DNA from: Providencia rettgeri | GTDB taxonomy: Bacteria > Pseudomonadota > Gammaproteobacteria > Enterobacterales > Enterobacteriaceae | Assembly (NCBI RefSeq): GCF_041075285.1 | Contig: NZ_CP163512.1 | Location: 1,550,001-1,614,000 of the forward strand | Direction: 5' to 3' | DNA length: 64,000 nucleotides | In this document: positions 1 to 8,829 of the stretch, piece by piece | Position numbering within the stretch: position 1 is the first letter of the stretch | Layout of the letters: each line of letters begins with the position of its first letter | Notes under the pieces: generated by a model | Told to the model about the DNA's origin: nothing | The model's database searches: none | Seen by the model: the letters and a program-made list of their open reading frames with translations, nothing else | Made by a program: the position numbers and the translations under genes

Positions 1-119
1 TTAGTTCCCGGTACATAGTGGCTTTCACTTTTATCGCGGATCGTAATCATTTTTTTACCTGATACCACCAAAGGTAGTAGCCGTTCAAAAAAAGTTATAC
101 TGTCTGGTGCATTGCTCAT
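1..119 (-). CDS. yqfB: ASCH-domain N4-acetylcytidine amidohydrolase-like protein, partial (YqfB family)
   Basis: Only the first 39 codons are in the window; the gene runs off the left edge. Reading from the ATG at 119, the peptide contains SITFFERLL, then GKKMITIRDKSESHYVPG. This matches the N-terminus of E. coli YqfB, an ASCH-domain enzyme reported to hydrolyse N4-acetylcytidine to cytidine. The ITIRD-SESH segment is the family signature, with the Lys and the following Thr-Ile-Arg near the active site. The rest of the domain is not visible. It is divergent from the GNAT gene at 292, leaving about 170 bp of shared AT-rich upstream sequence. Confidence 0.75.
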   Translation of the reverse strand, partial: MSNAPDSITFFERLLPLVVSGKKMITIRDKSESHYVPGT

Positions 120-291
120 AATTGGTCCCTAGTTTCTATTAAAATAGCAATATATGTATTTTCTTATAACTTCGTCAAATTGCAATAAAATGGTTGTTTT
201 CGTGCTATTGCTTGTCTCTATTCTACTGTTGTAGCACTGTTTTCTATACAATCAGTTATACACACGATTAAAAATAGAGTGGATATCGATA

Positions 292-1068
292 ATGAATCAT
301 AATGAGACCTTGTTTTATCAACAAGAAGAGTATTTTTGGTCTGCGATTTGTTCAAATACGCTTAAAATTAGCGAAAACACTATTGCCTATTTTTCTGAAC
401 TCAATTTGCCTATTTTCAATTTTATTTATCTTCATCAGGGAGCCACTCTCGGTGAATTTGAACAAGCAGAAAATGCATTTAAGCAGCAGTCTAAGCCTTA
501 TGCATTAGTTGTTCATCAACACGAACTAAGCCAATTTGAACAAGAAATTGCCAAGCGTAGTTTAATTGCCGATGGTGAATCTACAGCAATGATTTTACCA
601 AAGTCCGCATTGTCTTTATTTAATGAGCCATCACCACTTGGGACTGGCTACCGAATTGAGCAGTGTAATGAACGGTTGTATGACTGGGCACAACCGTTGA
701 TTACCGCATTTCCTGTTGATTCAGACGAAGACGACGATACCGTCATTAATGAATATATCTGTTATCACCAAAGAGCTTTAGACAAGCAAGTCAATATGAT
801 GCATTTTGTCTTATTTGTGGATAAACAACCCGTATCGACGCTAACACTGACGTTAAATGGTAAAACTGCACGTCTGGATGATATTGGCACTGATATTCAA
901 TTTCAGGGAAAAGGATTTGCGACAAAGCTTATCAAATACGCATTAGCAATTTGCAACCAACAAGATATTGAACAGTGCGTATTAGAAGCTTCATCCGATG
1001 GGCTTTCCATCTATAAAAAACTAGGTTTTGAACCTATTTTTAATTATTTAAGTTTTATTGCTGAATAA
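292..1068 (+). CDS. GNAT family N-acetyltransferase (two-part protein, paralogue of the 6167 gene)
   Basis: The protein has 258 residues. The C-terminal 120 residues form a GNAT fold: a strand with VSTLTLTLNGKTARLDDIGT, then the acetyl-CoA pyrophosphate loop QGKGFATKLIKYAL, then a YKKLGFEP motif near the end. This predicts acetyl transfer from acetyl-CoA to an unknown amine. The N-terminal 120 residues are not a recognised catalytic domain but are shared with the 257-residue protein at 6167-6940, including FNFIYL at the same place, so the two are paralogues. The gene sits alone between the divergent yqfB-like gene and the convergent LysE gene. The substrate cannot be predicted. Confidence 0.8.
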   Translation: MNHNETLFYQQEEYFWSAICSNTLKISENTIAYFSELNLPIFNFIYLHQGATLGEFEQAENAFKQQSKPYALVVHQHELSQFEQEIAKRSLIADGESTAMILPKSALSLFNEPSPLGTGYRIEQCNERLYDWAQPLITAFPVDSDEDDDTVINEYICYHQRALDKQVNMMHFVLFVDKQPVSTLTLTLNGKTARLDDIGTDIQFQGKGFATKLIKYALAICNQQDIEQCVLEASSDGLSIYKKLGFEPIFNYLSFIAE

Positions 1069-1102
1069 ATTTTAAACCTGTCTCTTTTTATCAAGGTACA
1101 GG

Positions 1103-1702
1103 TTACTTAAATAAATAAGGCGTTAAAGTGATCACCAGCAACAATATACCGCCCCCAATATTAATATATTTTCTCAGCGCATTAATTTGAATTGATGACG
1201 AGAAGAAAACCAGCGTACCGCATGATACGACCAACCATGCAGCCATCATGAAAACATGAATACTGGATAAGATAAGAAAATGGGCTAAAGAAGGGTCGTT
1301 ACCAACAAAATTAGAGACGACCACTAAATATAAAACAATTGCTTTGGGATTGAGTAGATTGGCTAAATACGCATCTTTAACCGTAACCGTTCTTATCAGA
1401 TTATTTGCTGAACTTTTTCCTGCTTTTAAGCCCGTTCTAATCAATGTTATCGACAAATAAACTAAATATAATGTTCCTAAAACACCGATTGAGCGCATTA
1501 CCCATGGGTAAGAGGCTAGAATTTTTGACAGGCCAATACCCACCAATAAGCCATGAGTCAATATCCCTAACCCAGTCCCAGCAATTGGAATAATGAGCCC
1601 TCTCATTCCCTCGGTTAATGTACTATTCAGAGCAATTGCAAAGCTTGCCCCTGGCGATACAATAATCGGAAACAGTGTAACTATAAAACCCAATATATCC
1701 AC
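1103..1702 (-). CDS. LysE family amino-acid exporter
   Basis: The 199-residue, strongly hydrophobic protein has about six membrane segments. The N-terminus carries the LysE/RhtB signature: a first helix, a PGASFAIALNSTLTEGMR loop, then a Gly-rich second helix. Family members export amino acids or related small molecules from the cytoplasm. The start is a GTG at 1702 (GTG-GAT-ATA). The length is typical of the family. It is convergent with the upstream GNAT gene across a weak hairpin near 1074-1105. The substrate is not predictable from sequence. A second, distinct LysE gene lies at 11321-11962. Confidence 0.85.
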   Translation of the reverse strand: MDILGFIVTLFPIIVSPGASFAIALNSTLTEGMRGLIIPIAGTGLGILTHGLLVGIGLSKILASYPWVMRSIGVLGTLYLVYLSITLIRTGLKAGKSSANNLIRTVTVKDAYLANLLNPKAIVLYLVVVSNFVGNDPSLAHFLILSSIHVFMMAAWLVVSCGTLVFFSSSIQINALRKYINIGGGILLLVITLTPYLFK

Positions 1703-1822
1703 AAGTACAAACCTTATCGCAAATTGCCTATTTTATCCCGGCTTTGTTGTACCCATCCGTTGTATTTTTTCGCCATTATATTAAACAAGGCGATTAAATT
1801 GGTGCTTTTAATGCCCTCTTTA

Positions 1823-2596
1823 TTAACTGGCCATGACTATTTTTAGGGGCATATCTGCAAATAATTCAGCGGCTTTCGGCGCTATGCTTTTATCCATCAC
1901 CACAATCGATATTTGATCACAACTTGCAATGGTATAACGTGCGACACCCAGTAACTTATCTGCTGTAACGCCCATAATAACTTGATTACTTCGCTCAATA
2001 AGGACTTTTTTAAATTCAGCTTCTTCATAATCAAAAATAGTCACCCCCATTTGAGGATCTAATGCGCAACCACCAATAAAACATTGATCAAAATGAATGT
2101 GATTAATTTGTTTCACCGCTGATGGGTCAAGAGTCGCGCCAATTTGCCGATTTAATTTCCCACCAATTAAAATCACTTCACAAAGGGGAGATTTCATTGA
2201 CTCCATGGCAATTGACGGAGAGTTAGTGACTACTGTGAAAGGGATTTGAGTCGGCAAGTTGCGTGCTATTTCTAAATTGGTTGAGCCGCTATCAATAAAC
2301 ACGCACGCACCTCGCTTAATTAATAAGCTACAAGCCTGTGCAATTTTTATTTTTTCTGCTTGATTTTGCTCGATTCTTTGCTCGAATGTTCCTGCCACCT
2401 CTAGCATACTTACCGCCCCGCCATGCACTCGGCGACATACCCCATCCTGCGCTAATTCGTTCAAATCCCTACGAATTGTATGCTCAGAAACTTGCATATC
2501 TCGGGCTAAAATTGTACAAACCACGCGCCCCTGTTCGCGTAACAGTTGACGAATTTTATTTTGTCTTTGCTCTGGAAAAGCGGCATAATCGAGCAT
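1823..2596 (-). CDS. DeoR family transcriptional regulator
   Basis: The N-terminus has the DeoR helix-turn-helix: RQNKIRQLLREQGRVV, then SEHTIRRDLNEL with the RRDL signature, then GVCRRVHGGA. The C-terminal DeoRC effector domain includes FIDSGSTN and VVTNSP, the sugar-phosphate isomerase-like fold that binds phosphorylated sugars. I chose the ATG at 2596 because GAGGAA lies 4 nt before it; the longer frame to 2641 has no such site. It is divergent from the phosphatase/MFS pair at 2685-4673, which it probably controls. A 12-bp direct repeat spans its start region (see separate entry). Confidence 0.88.
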   Translation of the reverse strand: MLDYAAFPEQRQNKIRQLLREQGRVVCTILARDMQVSEHTIRRDLNELAQDGVCRRVHGGAVSMLEVAGTFEQRIEQNQAEKIKIAQACSLLIKRGACVFIDSGSTNLEIARNLPTQIPFTVVTNSPSIAMESMKSPLCEVILIGGKLNRQIGATLDPSAVKQINHIHFDQCFIGGCALDPQMGVTIFDYEEAEFKKVLIERSNQVIMGVTADKLLGVARYTIASCDQISIVVMDKSIAPKAAELFADMPLKIVMAS

Positions 2597-2637
2597 ACAG
2601 TTCCTCATGATTATTTTTAAATGATCATAATCGAGCA
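2584..2637. promoter_or_regulatory. 12-bp direct repeat in the DeoR/phosphatase divergent region (candidate operator)
   Basis: CATAATCGAGCA occurs at 2584-2595 and again at 2626-2637. The start-to-start distance is 42 bp, about four helical turns. The first copy lies over the first codons of the deoR-type gene and the second just upstream of it. Repeated sites on one DNA face are common for DeoR-type repressors, so an autoregulatory operator is plausible. No site of this exact sequence is known to me. Confidence 0.35.
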
Positions 2638-2684
2638 GCACATTATGTCAAATACTATCTGCACAACATAAAAAGGAAGAAAAT

Positions 2685-3485
2685 ATGAATAACAGCCCTC
2701 TCCCTGATAGTGCCTTTTTACACGAACTTGCAAATATAGCAGGGAAAATCTCTCTCGAGTACTACCGTACTAATGAACTAAACGTGGTTGAAAGTAAGCC
2801 AAAAGCGCATTACCGTTTTGACCCCGTTACACAAGCTGACAAGCTTGCTGAAAAAGCCATGCGCGAACACATCACGCAACTCTATCCAAATCATTCTATT
2901 ATGGGTGAAGAATATGGCATTACAGGGGAAGGCGACCTGCAATGGGTACTCGACCCAATAGATGGCACTCGTCCGTTTTTATGTGGGATCCCCCTGTGGG
3001 CGAATTTAATTGGTCTAACTGAACACGGAAAAGCCGTGATGGGGATGATGAGTCAACCGTTTATTGGCGAACGCTTTTGGGCTGACCAACACGGCAGTTG
3101 GACAAGCAGTGCACACGGACATTTCCGTTTATCCACACGAAAAAATGTCAAATTAGAACACGCCATTTTGCATACTACCTCCCCAGAGCCTATTCCAGCT
3201 CGACCTGACATCCACTTTATGGCACTGAATGAGCGCGTGCTAATGACCCGTTATGGGGGAGAATGTTATGGAATGGCGATGCTTGCAGCAGGAAGAATTG
3301 ATATTTGTGTCGAATTCGCACTGGAGCCTTATGATATTGTCCCATTGATCCCTATTATAGAGCGTGCAGGTGGCGTAGTCACCACTGTGGAAGGAAAACG
3401 CGCAGAAGCTGGGGGCGCTGTCGTCGCAACAGGTTGCCCAATCCTTCATGAACGCGTTCTGGCTATCTTAAACTCAGATAGTTAA
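2685..3485 (+). CDS. Inositol monophosphatase superfamily phosphatase (HisN-like)
   Basis: The 266-residue protein has the full metal-dependent phosphatase signature of the IMPase family: GEE at residues 74-76, LDPIDGT at 89-95 with the metal ligands Asp90 and Asp93, and EPYDIVPL with Asp217 near the C-terminus. It should hydrolyse a phosphate monoester such as histidinol phosphate or a sugar/inositol phosphate in the cytoplasm. The ribosome site AAGGAAG lies before the ATG. It is followed after 27 bp by an MFS transporter and is divergent from a DeoR regulator. That context suggests dephosphorylation of a sugar phosphate rather than histidine synthesis, but this is inference. Confidence 0.85.
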   Translation: MNNSPLPDSAFLHELANIAGKISLEYYRTNELNVVESKPKAHYRFDPVTQADKLAEKAMREHITQLYPNHSIMGEEYGITGEGDLQWVLDPIDGTRPFLCGIPLWANLIGLTEHGKAVMGMMSQPFIGERFWADQHGSWTSSAHGHFRLSTRKNVKLEHAILHTTSPEPIPARPDIHFMALNERVLMTRYGGECYGMAMLAAGRIDICVEFALEPYDIVPLIPIIERAGGVVTTVEGKRAEAGGAVVATGCPILHERVLAILNSDS

Positions 3486-3512
3486 TTTACCATTTAAAAA
3501 GTATTATAAAAA

Positions 3513-4673
3513 ATGCAATTTACTCAACAACTCAATAAAAATGCGCATTTCGTGCCTGCGAAAAAAGAGCGAATTTCCACACGCATTATCTTTTTTATTG
3601 CAGGGTTTGTTACCGCAGCTTGGGCGGCTATCGTCCCCTATGTGAAAGTCAATACAGGTGCCAATGATGCAACACTCGGCATGTTACTGCTTTGTTTTGG
3701 GGGCGGAGCCTTAATTGCGATGCCAGTGACGGGGGCATTAGCCGCTCAGTATGGATGTCGCCGTTTGATGGTGACCGCAACCATCAGTTTTTGCTTACTT
3801 TTTCCTGTCTTATCATCACTTTCTAGCATCAGTTTTCTCGTTGCCGGTTTATTACTATTCGGTATTTTTATTGCCCTGACTGACTGTGCAATGAATGTGC
3901 AAGCGGTGATTGTAGAAAAGTCATCAGATAAGCCAGTTATGTCAGGCTTTCATGGGTTTTACAGTGTGGGAGGGATCGTTGGTGCAGGCACCATGAGCCT
4001 TATTTTGCTCTTAGGGGCATCTGCCACTTTAGCGTCTATTTTTATTTCAGTCATTGCATTGATTTTATTAATCATCAGTTATAGCGGCTTAATTACTTAT
4101 GCAAACGCACCGACAGGCCCACTCATTGCTATTCCTAAAGGTATTGTGCTGGTCATTGGGATTGTTTGCTTTGCTGTTTTCCTTGCAGAAGGTGCTGTGC
4201 TTGACTGGGGAGCGGTATTCTTAATCGAACATCATCGACTAAAAGAAACTCTCGGTGGGTTAGGTTTCGCGGCATTCGCGACCACGATGACAATTGGCCG
4301 ATTATTAGGTGATAAGATAGTCATCAAAGTTGGCTCTGCTCGAGTGGTCTTTTTAGGCGCAATACTGGCTTGCCTTGGTTTTGTGATTGCCGTTCTCTCC
4401 CCTTATTTGGCCCTTGCTATCGTTGGTTTTGCTTTAGTTGGCGCAGGTTCAGCGAATATCGTCCCTGTGATGTTTTCTGCCGTTGGTAAACAAAATACCA
4501 TGCCTGAAGCTTTAGCTGTACCGGCAATATCAACATTAGGTTATTTAGGCATTTTAGCGGGTCCCGCTGCCATTGGTTTTGTGGCCTTCCAATTCACCTT
4601 AGCGACGGCACTTTTAATGATCTCTGCATTATTACTGGTTATTGCCTTTGTTACCCGTTTTATTCGCGTTTAA
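3513..4673 (+). CDS. MFS transporter (YbjJ/fucose permease-like)
   Basis: This 386-residue integral membrane protein has about twelve hydrophobic segments. The conserved MFS loop between helices 2 and 3 appears as GALAAQYGCRRLM, and HGFYSVGGIVGAG resembles the mid-protein helix-5 motif of the YbjJ/FucP-like subfamily. It is expected to move a sugar or small metabolite across the inner membrane. It lies 27 bp downstream of the IMPase-type phosphatase and is probably co-transcribed. A strong hairpin at 4687-4715 follows. The substrate is unknown. Confidence 0.82.
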   Translation: MQFTQQLNKNAHFVPAKKERISTRIIFFIAGFVTAAWAAIVPYVKVNTGANDATLGMLLLCFGGGALIAMPVTGALAAQYGCRRLMVTATISFCLLFPVLSSLSSISFLVAGLLLFGIFIALTDCAMNVQAVIVEKSSDKPVMSGFHGFYSVGGIVGAGTMSLILLLGASATLASIFISVIALILLIISYSGLITYANAPTGPLIAIPKGIVLVIGIVCFAVFLAEGAVLDWGAVFLIEHHRLKETLGGLGFAAFATTMTIGRLLGDKIVIKVGSARVVFLGAILACLGFVIAVLSPYLALAIVGFALVGAGSANIVPVMFSAVGKQNTMPEALAVPAISTLGYLGILAGPAAIGFVAFQFTLATALLMISALLLVIAFVTRFIRV

Positions 4674-4686
4674 TTTCAGCCTGTAC

Positions 4687-4715
4687 ATAAGGTTGCCATT
4701 TATTAGCAACCTTAT
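4687..4715. terminator. Bidirectional hairpin between the MFS gene and phzF-like gene
   Basis: A perfect 10-bp stem, ATAAGGTTGC with GCAACCTTAT, encloses a 9-nt loop between two convergent genes. There is no long T run on either side, so termination efficiency is uncertain. Confidence 0.55.
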
Positions 4716-4728
4716 GGTAATTCAGCAA

Positions 4729-5556
4729 TTAGAGTTCGATAGTGCCACTAATACAGTTGATTACATCTCCGGCAATCCAGACTCCCTCTTCATCAGCCGT
4801 CACATACACTCGCCCTTCGCCATAAACGCACTGCCCTTGGCCAACGATATAGTGTTTTGGTAATTTCCCTTTCGCAATCAACCATTGAGCCACACCTGCG
4901 TTAAAGCTCCCTGTAACAGGGTCTTCCACTGAACTGGTGCCACAAAAAACTCTAACTTCAAGTTGCTTATCTTTACCATCAGGATAAATCGCACATAAAC
5001 CAATATCAAAACCCTTCAGTTGAAAATAATCGGGTTTAATACTCAATAGCTTATCAACCGATTTAAGTTGGATCCCCATCCAACCAGGACCGTTATCAAC
5101 CCAATTGCTATCAACAATATCATCCTCTGTGATCCCCAAGCCTTTCAATACCTTTGTTTTTTCATTTTGACCAATTTCGCCACTACGGATAAGCGGTGGA
5201 GCCTTAAATGCCAATCTGTTATCCACCATCTTGATGGTAATTAACCCTGCTTTACACTCTTGAGTTATCGTTGTTTTCTGTTGCTGCCCATAGGTTTGCT
5301 GCCAAACAAAACAACTCCCTAAAGTTGGGTGCCCCGCGAAAGGCAGTTCTCCTTCCACAGTAAAAATCCGCACTCGGTAATCCGCTTCTGGGGTTGTTGG
5401 CTGTAATAAAAAGACGGTTTCACTTAAGTTGGTCCATTTTGCGAACTTATTCATTTGTTCGTCTGTCAGGTTATCAGCCCCAACAACAACGGCTAAGGGA
5501 TTACCATCCAGTTTACTGGCTGAAAAAACATTCACTTGCTCAAAAATATACTTCAT
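4729..5556 (-). CDS. PhzF family isomerase/epimerase
   Basis: The 275-residue protein starts MKYIFEQVNVFSA and contains the family hallmarks NPLAVV near residue 19, TVFL, GHPTLGSCF around residue 78, and EDPVTGS around residue 213. This is the diaminopimelate-epimerase-like fold of PhzF. The Glu in the region ETVFL corresponds to the catalytic acid of PhzF. Members in Enterobacterales (YddE-like) are usually of unknown substrate, and no phenazine genes are present here, so phenazine synthesis is unlikely. It is a monocistronic minus-strand gene, convergent with the MFS gene. Confidence 0.88.
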   Translation of the reverse strand: MKYIFEQVNVFSASKLDGNPLAVVVGADNLTDEQMNKFAKWTNLSETVFLLQPTTPEADYRVRIFTVEGELPFAGHPTLGSCFVWQQTYGQQQKTTITQECKAGLITIKMVDNRLAFKAPPLIRSGEIGQNEKTKVLKGLGITEDDIVDSNWVDNGPGWMGIQLKSVDKLLSIKPDYFQLKGFDIGLCAIYPDGKDKQLEVRVFCGTSSVEDPVTGSFNAGVAQWLIAKGKLPKHYIVGQGQCVYGEGRVYVTADEEGVWIAGDVINCISGTIEL

Positions 5557-5687
5557 TTTCCCTCTGACTTTGTGACTACATATATTCGCTATAGGAATAA
5601 TAATGCTCTAAATAACAATATTTGTGTATATAAATGCAATAAAACATTAATATAGTGATTGTAAACGATACTCTTCACAGGTAACTC

Positions 5688-6163
5688 ATGGATCCTACAG
5701 CAAAAAAGACCATTGTTATCGTGGCTCTGGCTTTGTTGTAGCAACTTAGTAGAGTATTTATCAAAAACAATTGTTTCATCACATTATTTCAACACCTAAA
5801 ATGAAGCTACATTCTGTTTCTGTGAGTAAAATACTGTGCGCTGAAGATTACTTAAGTGACCGCCCAGAGCATAGCCTCATATGTATCGCACAAAACGCCC
5901 TAACAGTTATCAAAAATTCATTTATAGGTAGTCATAGGTTAAATCTTGAAAAAGCTTTCATCGGAATGAGACCTATGCCTAAAGATGAGATGCCAATTGT
6001 CGGAAAAGTTGCTGATTTCGAAGGTTTATATATTATCAGTATGCACGCTGCGATCACGCTAGCGCCGCTGATATGCCAATTGGCTCAAGATGAAATTTTG
6101 CATGGATCAGAACAAGCTGCCCTTGGCCCATATCGATTAACTCGTTTTGCATCAGGTAACTGA
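5688..6163 (+). pseudogene. Remnant of a FAD-dependent amino-acid oxidase family (DAO) gene
   Basis: The ATG at 5688 begins MDPTAKKTIVIV, which after a one-base shift continues GSGFVVAT. That is the start of a Rossmann FAD-binding motif. The frame then breaks. From about 5950 the open frame reads EKAFIGMRPMPKDEMPIVG, then GLYIISMHAAITLAPL, which is the C-terminal FAD-contact region of DadA/glycine-oxidase-like enzymes. About 250 central codons are missing. The sequence shows a frameshift plus a large internal deletion, so this gene is dead. It fills the 610-bp gap between phzF and the next GNAT gene. Confidence 0.75.
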
Positions 6164-6166
6164 CAA

Positions 6167-6940
6167 ATGAATATTCCTTTGTACTACTTAAGACATTATC
6201 AATCGATTGAAAAAACGTTTTGGACATCTATTTGTGAACATAGTATCCAGATTGCACAACACACAATTTGCTATCTAACTCCCCTTAATTCACCCGCATT
6301 TAACTTCATTTATTTGCAGCCTGACTCAACCAGTCATGCTTTTATGCAGGCTCACAACCTATTTGTTTCGCAGAAGAAAAATCACACCTTAGTGATCCCT
6401 GAAGAAATGCTTCAACAGGTAGTGACTGAAGCCGAATCATTAGGGTATAAACGTGACAGCGTCACGACAGCAATGGCTCTGACCTTAGCAAAACAAAATA
6501 ATGTTAAACTGCCTGATAACCAAGTCGATATCGTATTAGCGAATCACGATTTGTCTTTATGGGCAAAACCGCTTGTTTCCGCCTTTTACCTATCTGAAGA
6601 GCACGATCAGGTTATTAAGGAATATGTACGTTATCATGAAGATGCATTGCAACAAGGTGCACCACAATTTCACCTTGTATTACTTGTCAACGGCGAACCT
6701 GCGACTTCAATGACAGTAACAATTGAAGGTACTCTCGCCCGCTTTGATGATATTGGTACCGAACCAAGGTATCAAGGCAATGGCTACGCCTCTCAACTGA
6801 TTGCTTATGCGTTAGCATTTTGCCGCCAGCAAGGAGTGGAACACTGTTTCCTAGATGCCTCAGAGGCAGGGTTTGACCTGTATAAAAAATTTGGTTTTGA
6901 GCCATTATTCCGTTATATCAACTATGTCTGGTGTAAATAA
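6167..6940 (+). CDS. GNAT family N-acetyltransferase (paralogue of the 292 gene)
   Basis: The 257-residue protein parallels the protein at 292-1068 along its length. Shared features include FNFIYL at the end of the N-terminal half, ARFDDIGTEPRYQGNGYASQLIAYAL (the acetyl-CoA binding strand and loop), and YKKFGFEPLF near the C-terminus. The GNAT domain occupies the C-terminal 120 residues. The N-terminal half is specific to this pair. It starts 3 nt after the end of the DAO remnant. Substrate unknown. Confidence 0.8.
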   Translation: MNIPLYYLRHYQSIEKTFWTSICEHSIQIAQHTICYLTPLNSPAFNFIYLQPDSTSHAFMQAHNLFVSQKKNHTLVIPEEMLQQVVTEAESLGYKRDSVTTAMALTLAKQNNVKLPDNQVDIVLANHDLSLWAKPLVSAFYLSEEHDQVIKEYVRYHEDALQQGAPQFHLVLLVNGEPATSMTVTIEGTLARFDDIGTEPRYQGNGYASQLIAYALAFCRQQGVEHCFLDASEAGFDLYKKFGFEPLFRYINYVWCK

Positions 6941-7100
6941 TCTACGTTTCTGGCGTTATTTACGCGATACTCCTGAATTGGAACCTTTGATCGTACTGTG
7001 GTTCCTTCAGGGGTGGCCTTCCCAATATGGCTCGGATTATCATTAGCATTAAGCCAACTTTTCCATCTATTTATCGCAAATATATCTGACGTCTACATGT

Positions 7101-7652
7101 ATGAAAATTAATATTATTGGTACCAGCGGCAGCGGTAAAAGCACCCTTTGCCAACAACTTGCATCATTATTAGATGTTCCCGCTATCGAATTGGATAGCC
7201 TGTATTGGTTAGCTGACTGGCAAGGCTCTTCAGATGATGCACTTAACCGTAAGCTTAGCGCTGCATTGGAACAGGCGACATCGGGGTGGGTGCTTGATGG
7301 GAACTACACTCGAACTCAACCCATTAAATGGAAAGATGTCGATATGGTGATTTGGCTTGACTACTCCTTACCCCGAACGCTTTACCAGTCTATCAGACGC
7401 ACAGTATCACGTATTCGTTCAGGGGAAGAACTGTGGAAAAATACAGGTAATAAAGAGTGTTGGAAAAATGCTTTTTTCAGCCGGGACTCGATTATTTTGT
7501 GGCTTTTAAAAACATACTACCCAAATAAGGCAAGAAACCTAAAACATATGGCAAATATCAACTTACGCCATATTCAGTTTGTTCGGCTTACATCACCAAA
7601 GGAAACCACCTTGTTTTTACAACAGATGAAGGCACAAATTCAAGGTGGCTAA
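7101..7652 (+). CDS. P-loop NTPase, adenylate-kinase-like (FlaR/topology-modulation family)
   Basis: The 183-residue protein opens with MKINIIGTSGSGKST, a Walker A motif at residues 7-15. Next come an IELDSLYW segment and DGNYTRTQPIKWKDVDMVIWLDYS, which resembles the Walker B region of small nucleotide or shikimate-kinase-like proteins often labelled DNA topology modulation protein or AAA family ATPase. The lid and substrate residues do not point to a specific kinase. It stands alone before a hairpin at 7679-7710 and the convergent ddlA gene. Confidence 0.75.
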   Translation: MKINIIGTSGSGKSTLCQQLASLLDVPAIELDSLYWLADWQGSSDDALNRKLSAALEQATSGWVLDGNYTRTQPIKWKDVDMVIWLDYSLPRTLYQSIRRTVSRIRSGEELWKNTGNKECWKNAFFSRDSIILWLLKTYYPNKARNLKHMANINLRHIQFVRLTSPKETTLFLQQMKAQIQGG

Positions 7653-7678
7653 ATAGGCTTGCTCGAGTGCAAGGAATC

Positions 7679-7710
7679 ATCTCGGTAGTCATAATAACAA
7701 CTACCGAGAT
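7679..7710. terminator. Hairpin between the P-loop gene and ddlA
   Basis: ATCTCGGTAGT pairs with ACTACCGAGAT around a short loop between two convergent stop codons. There is no strong T tract, so it may act in both directions weakly. Confidence 0.45.
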
Positions 7711-7725
7711 AGAATAACGGCATGA

Positions 7726-8829
7726 TTAAATTTCATCACATGCCGTTTTCAACATCGCTGTTTGTTGGAATTTTTCAATGCCTAACTCAATTAAGCGGCT
7801 AATTAACTGCTGATAGGTCATGCCACCTTGCTGCCACAGTTTCGGGTACATACTGATATTGGTAAAACCTGGCAATGTGTTGATTTCATTGATAATGACA
7901 TCATTAGTTTCCGTTAAAAAAACATCCACACGGGACATACCGCTACAATTTAATGCACGATATGCTGATAATGCAATCCCACGAATTTTATCACTCACAG
8001 CTTCATCTAACTGAGCAGGAACGACCACAGAAGCTCCATTTTCATCAATATACTTGGTGTGATACGCATAAAAACTATCGTGTAAAACAATTTCACCACA
8101 AGGACTGGCTAGCGGTTCTTCATTACCTAAGACGGCACACTCGATTTCACGCCCTTTTACTGCACTTTCAATAAGTACTTTGGTATCAAATAAAAATGCA
8201 AAATCCAGCGCTGCTTCAAACTCTGCTACACTATTGACTTTGTTGATCCCTACTGATGAACCTTGATTTGCAGGCTTGATGAACAAGGGCAGACCTAACT
8301 GTGCGACTGTCCCTTGATATTCGATTGTTGCACGTTCATTTTTGAGCACGGTAATAAAGGGGGCAATATTTAAACCCGCATCTCTGAGTAATCTTTTAGT
8401 CACGTCTTTATCCATACAGGCGGACGAACCTAATACACCCGGTCCGACAAATGGCAAATTCGCCATGCGTAACAGCCCCTGTAATGACCCATCCTCTCCT
8501 AAGTTACCGTGAACAATAGGGAAAATAACATCAATTTGCGGTAGTGGCTTTGCATCTTCAAGGGAGATAAATTGCTCACGAGTTCTTCCTGGAACCAGTG
8601 CGATGCTGCGTTTGGGTGTATTTAATGCGATGCGAGATGGATCATTACCATGGAGAAGAAAATCGGCTTCATTGTATTCATGCCATTGACCTTCTTTATT
8701 GATCCCTAAAAGGCACACATCAAATTTATCACGATCGAGACCATTAATAATATTTTTAGCAGATTGCAGAGAAACTTCATGCTCTGTCGATTTTCCACCA
8801 AAAATTACACCTACCCGTATTTTGCTCAT
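7726..8829 (-). CDS. ddlA: D-alanine--D-alanine ligase A
   Basis: The 367-residue protein closely follows E. coli DdlA (364 residues). It has VGVIFGGKSTEHEVSLQSA at the N-terminus, GEDGSLQGLLR, the ATP-grasp segment LPLFIKPANQGSSVGINKV, and the C-terminal metal/substrate stretch VINEINTLPGFTNISMYPK. It joins two D-alanines using ATP in the cytoplasm for peptidoglycan synthesis. It is monocistronic and convergent with the P-loop gene. DdlA rather than DdlB is assigned from sequence and from the absence of murC/ftsQ neighbours. Confidence 0.96.
   Translation of the reverse strand: MSKIRVGVIFGGKSTEHEVSLQSAKNIINGLDRDKFDVCLLGINKEGQWHEYNEADFLLHGNDPSRIALNTPKRSIALVPGRTREQFISLEDAKPLPQIDVIFPIVHGNLGEDGSLQGLLRMANLPFVGPGVLGSSACMDKDVTKRLLRDAGLNIAPFITVLKNERATIEYQGTVAQLGLPLFIKPANQGSSVGINKVNSVAEFEAALDFAFLFDTKVLIESAVKGREIECAVLGNEEPLASPCGEIVLHDSFYAYHTKYIDENGASVVVPAQLDEAVSDKIRGIALSAYRALNCSGMSRVDVFLTETNDVIINEINTLPGFTNISMYPKLWQQGGMTYQQLISRLIELGIEKFQQTAMLKTACDEI

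Noticed and set aside
6687..6905. Long minus-strand frames inside the 6167 GNAT gene and similar antisense frames across the window
   Set aside because: They are shadows of well-supported genes on the opposite strand, with no family signatures or start signals.
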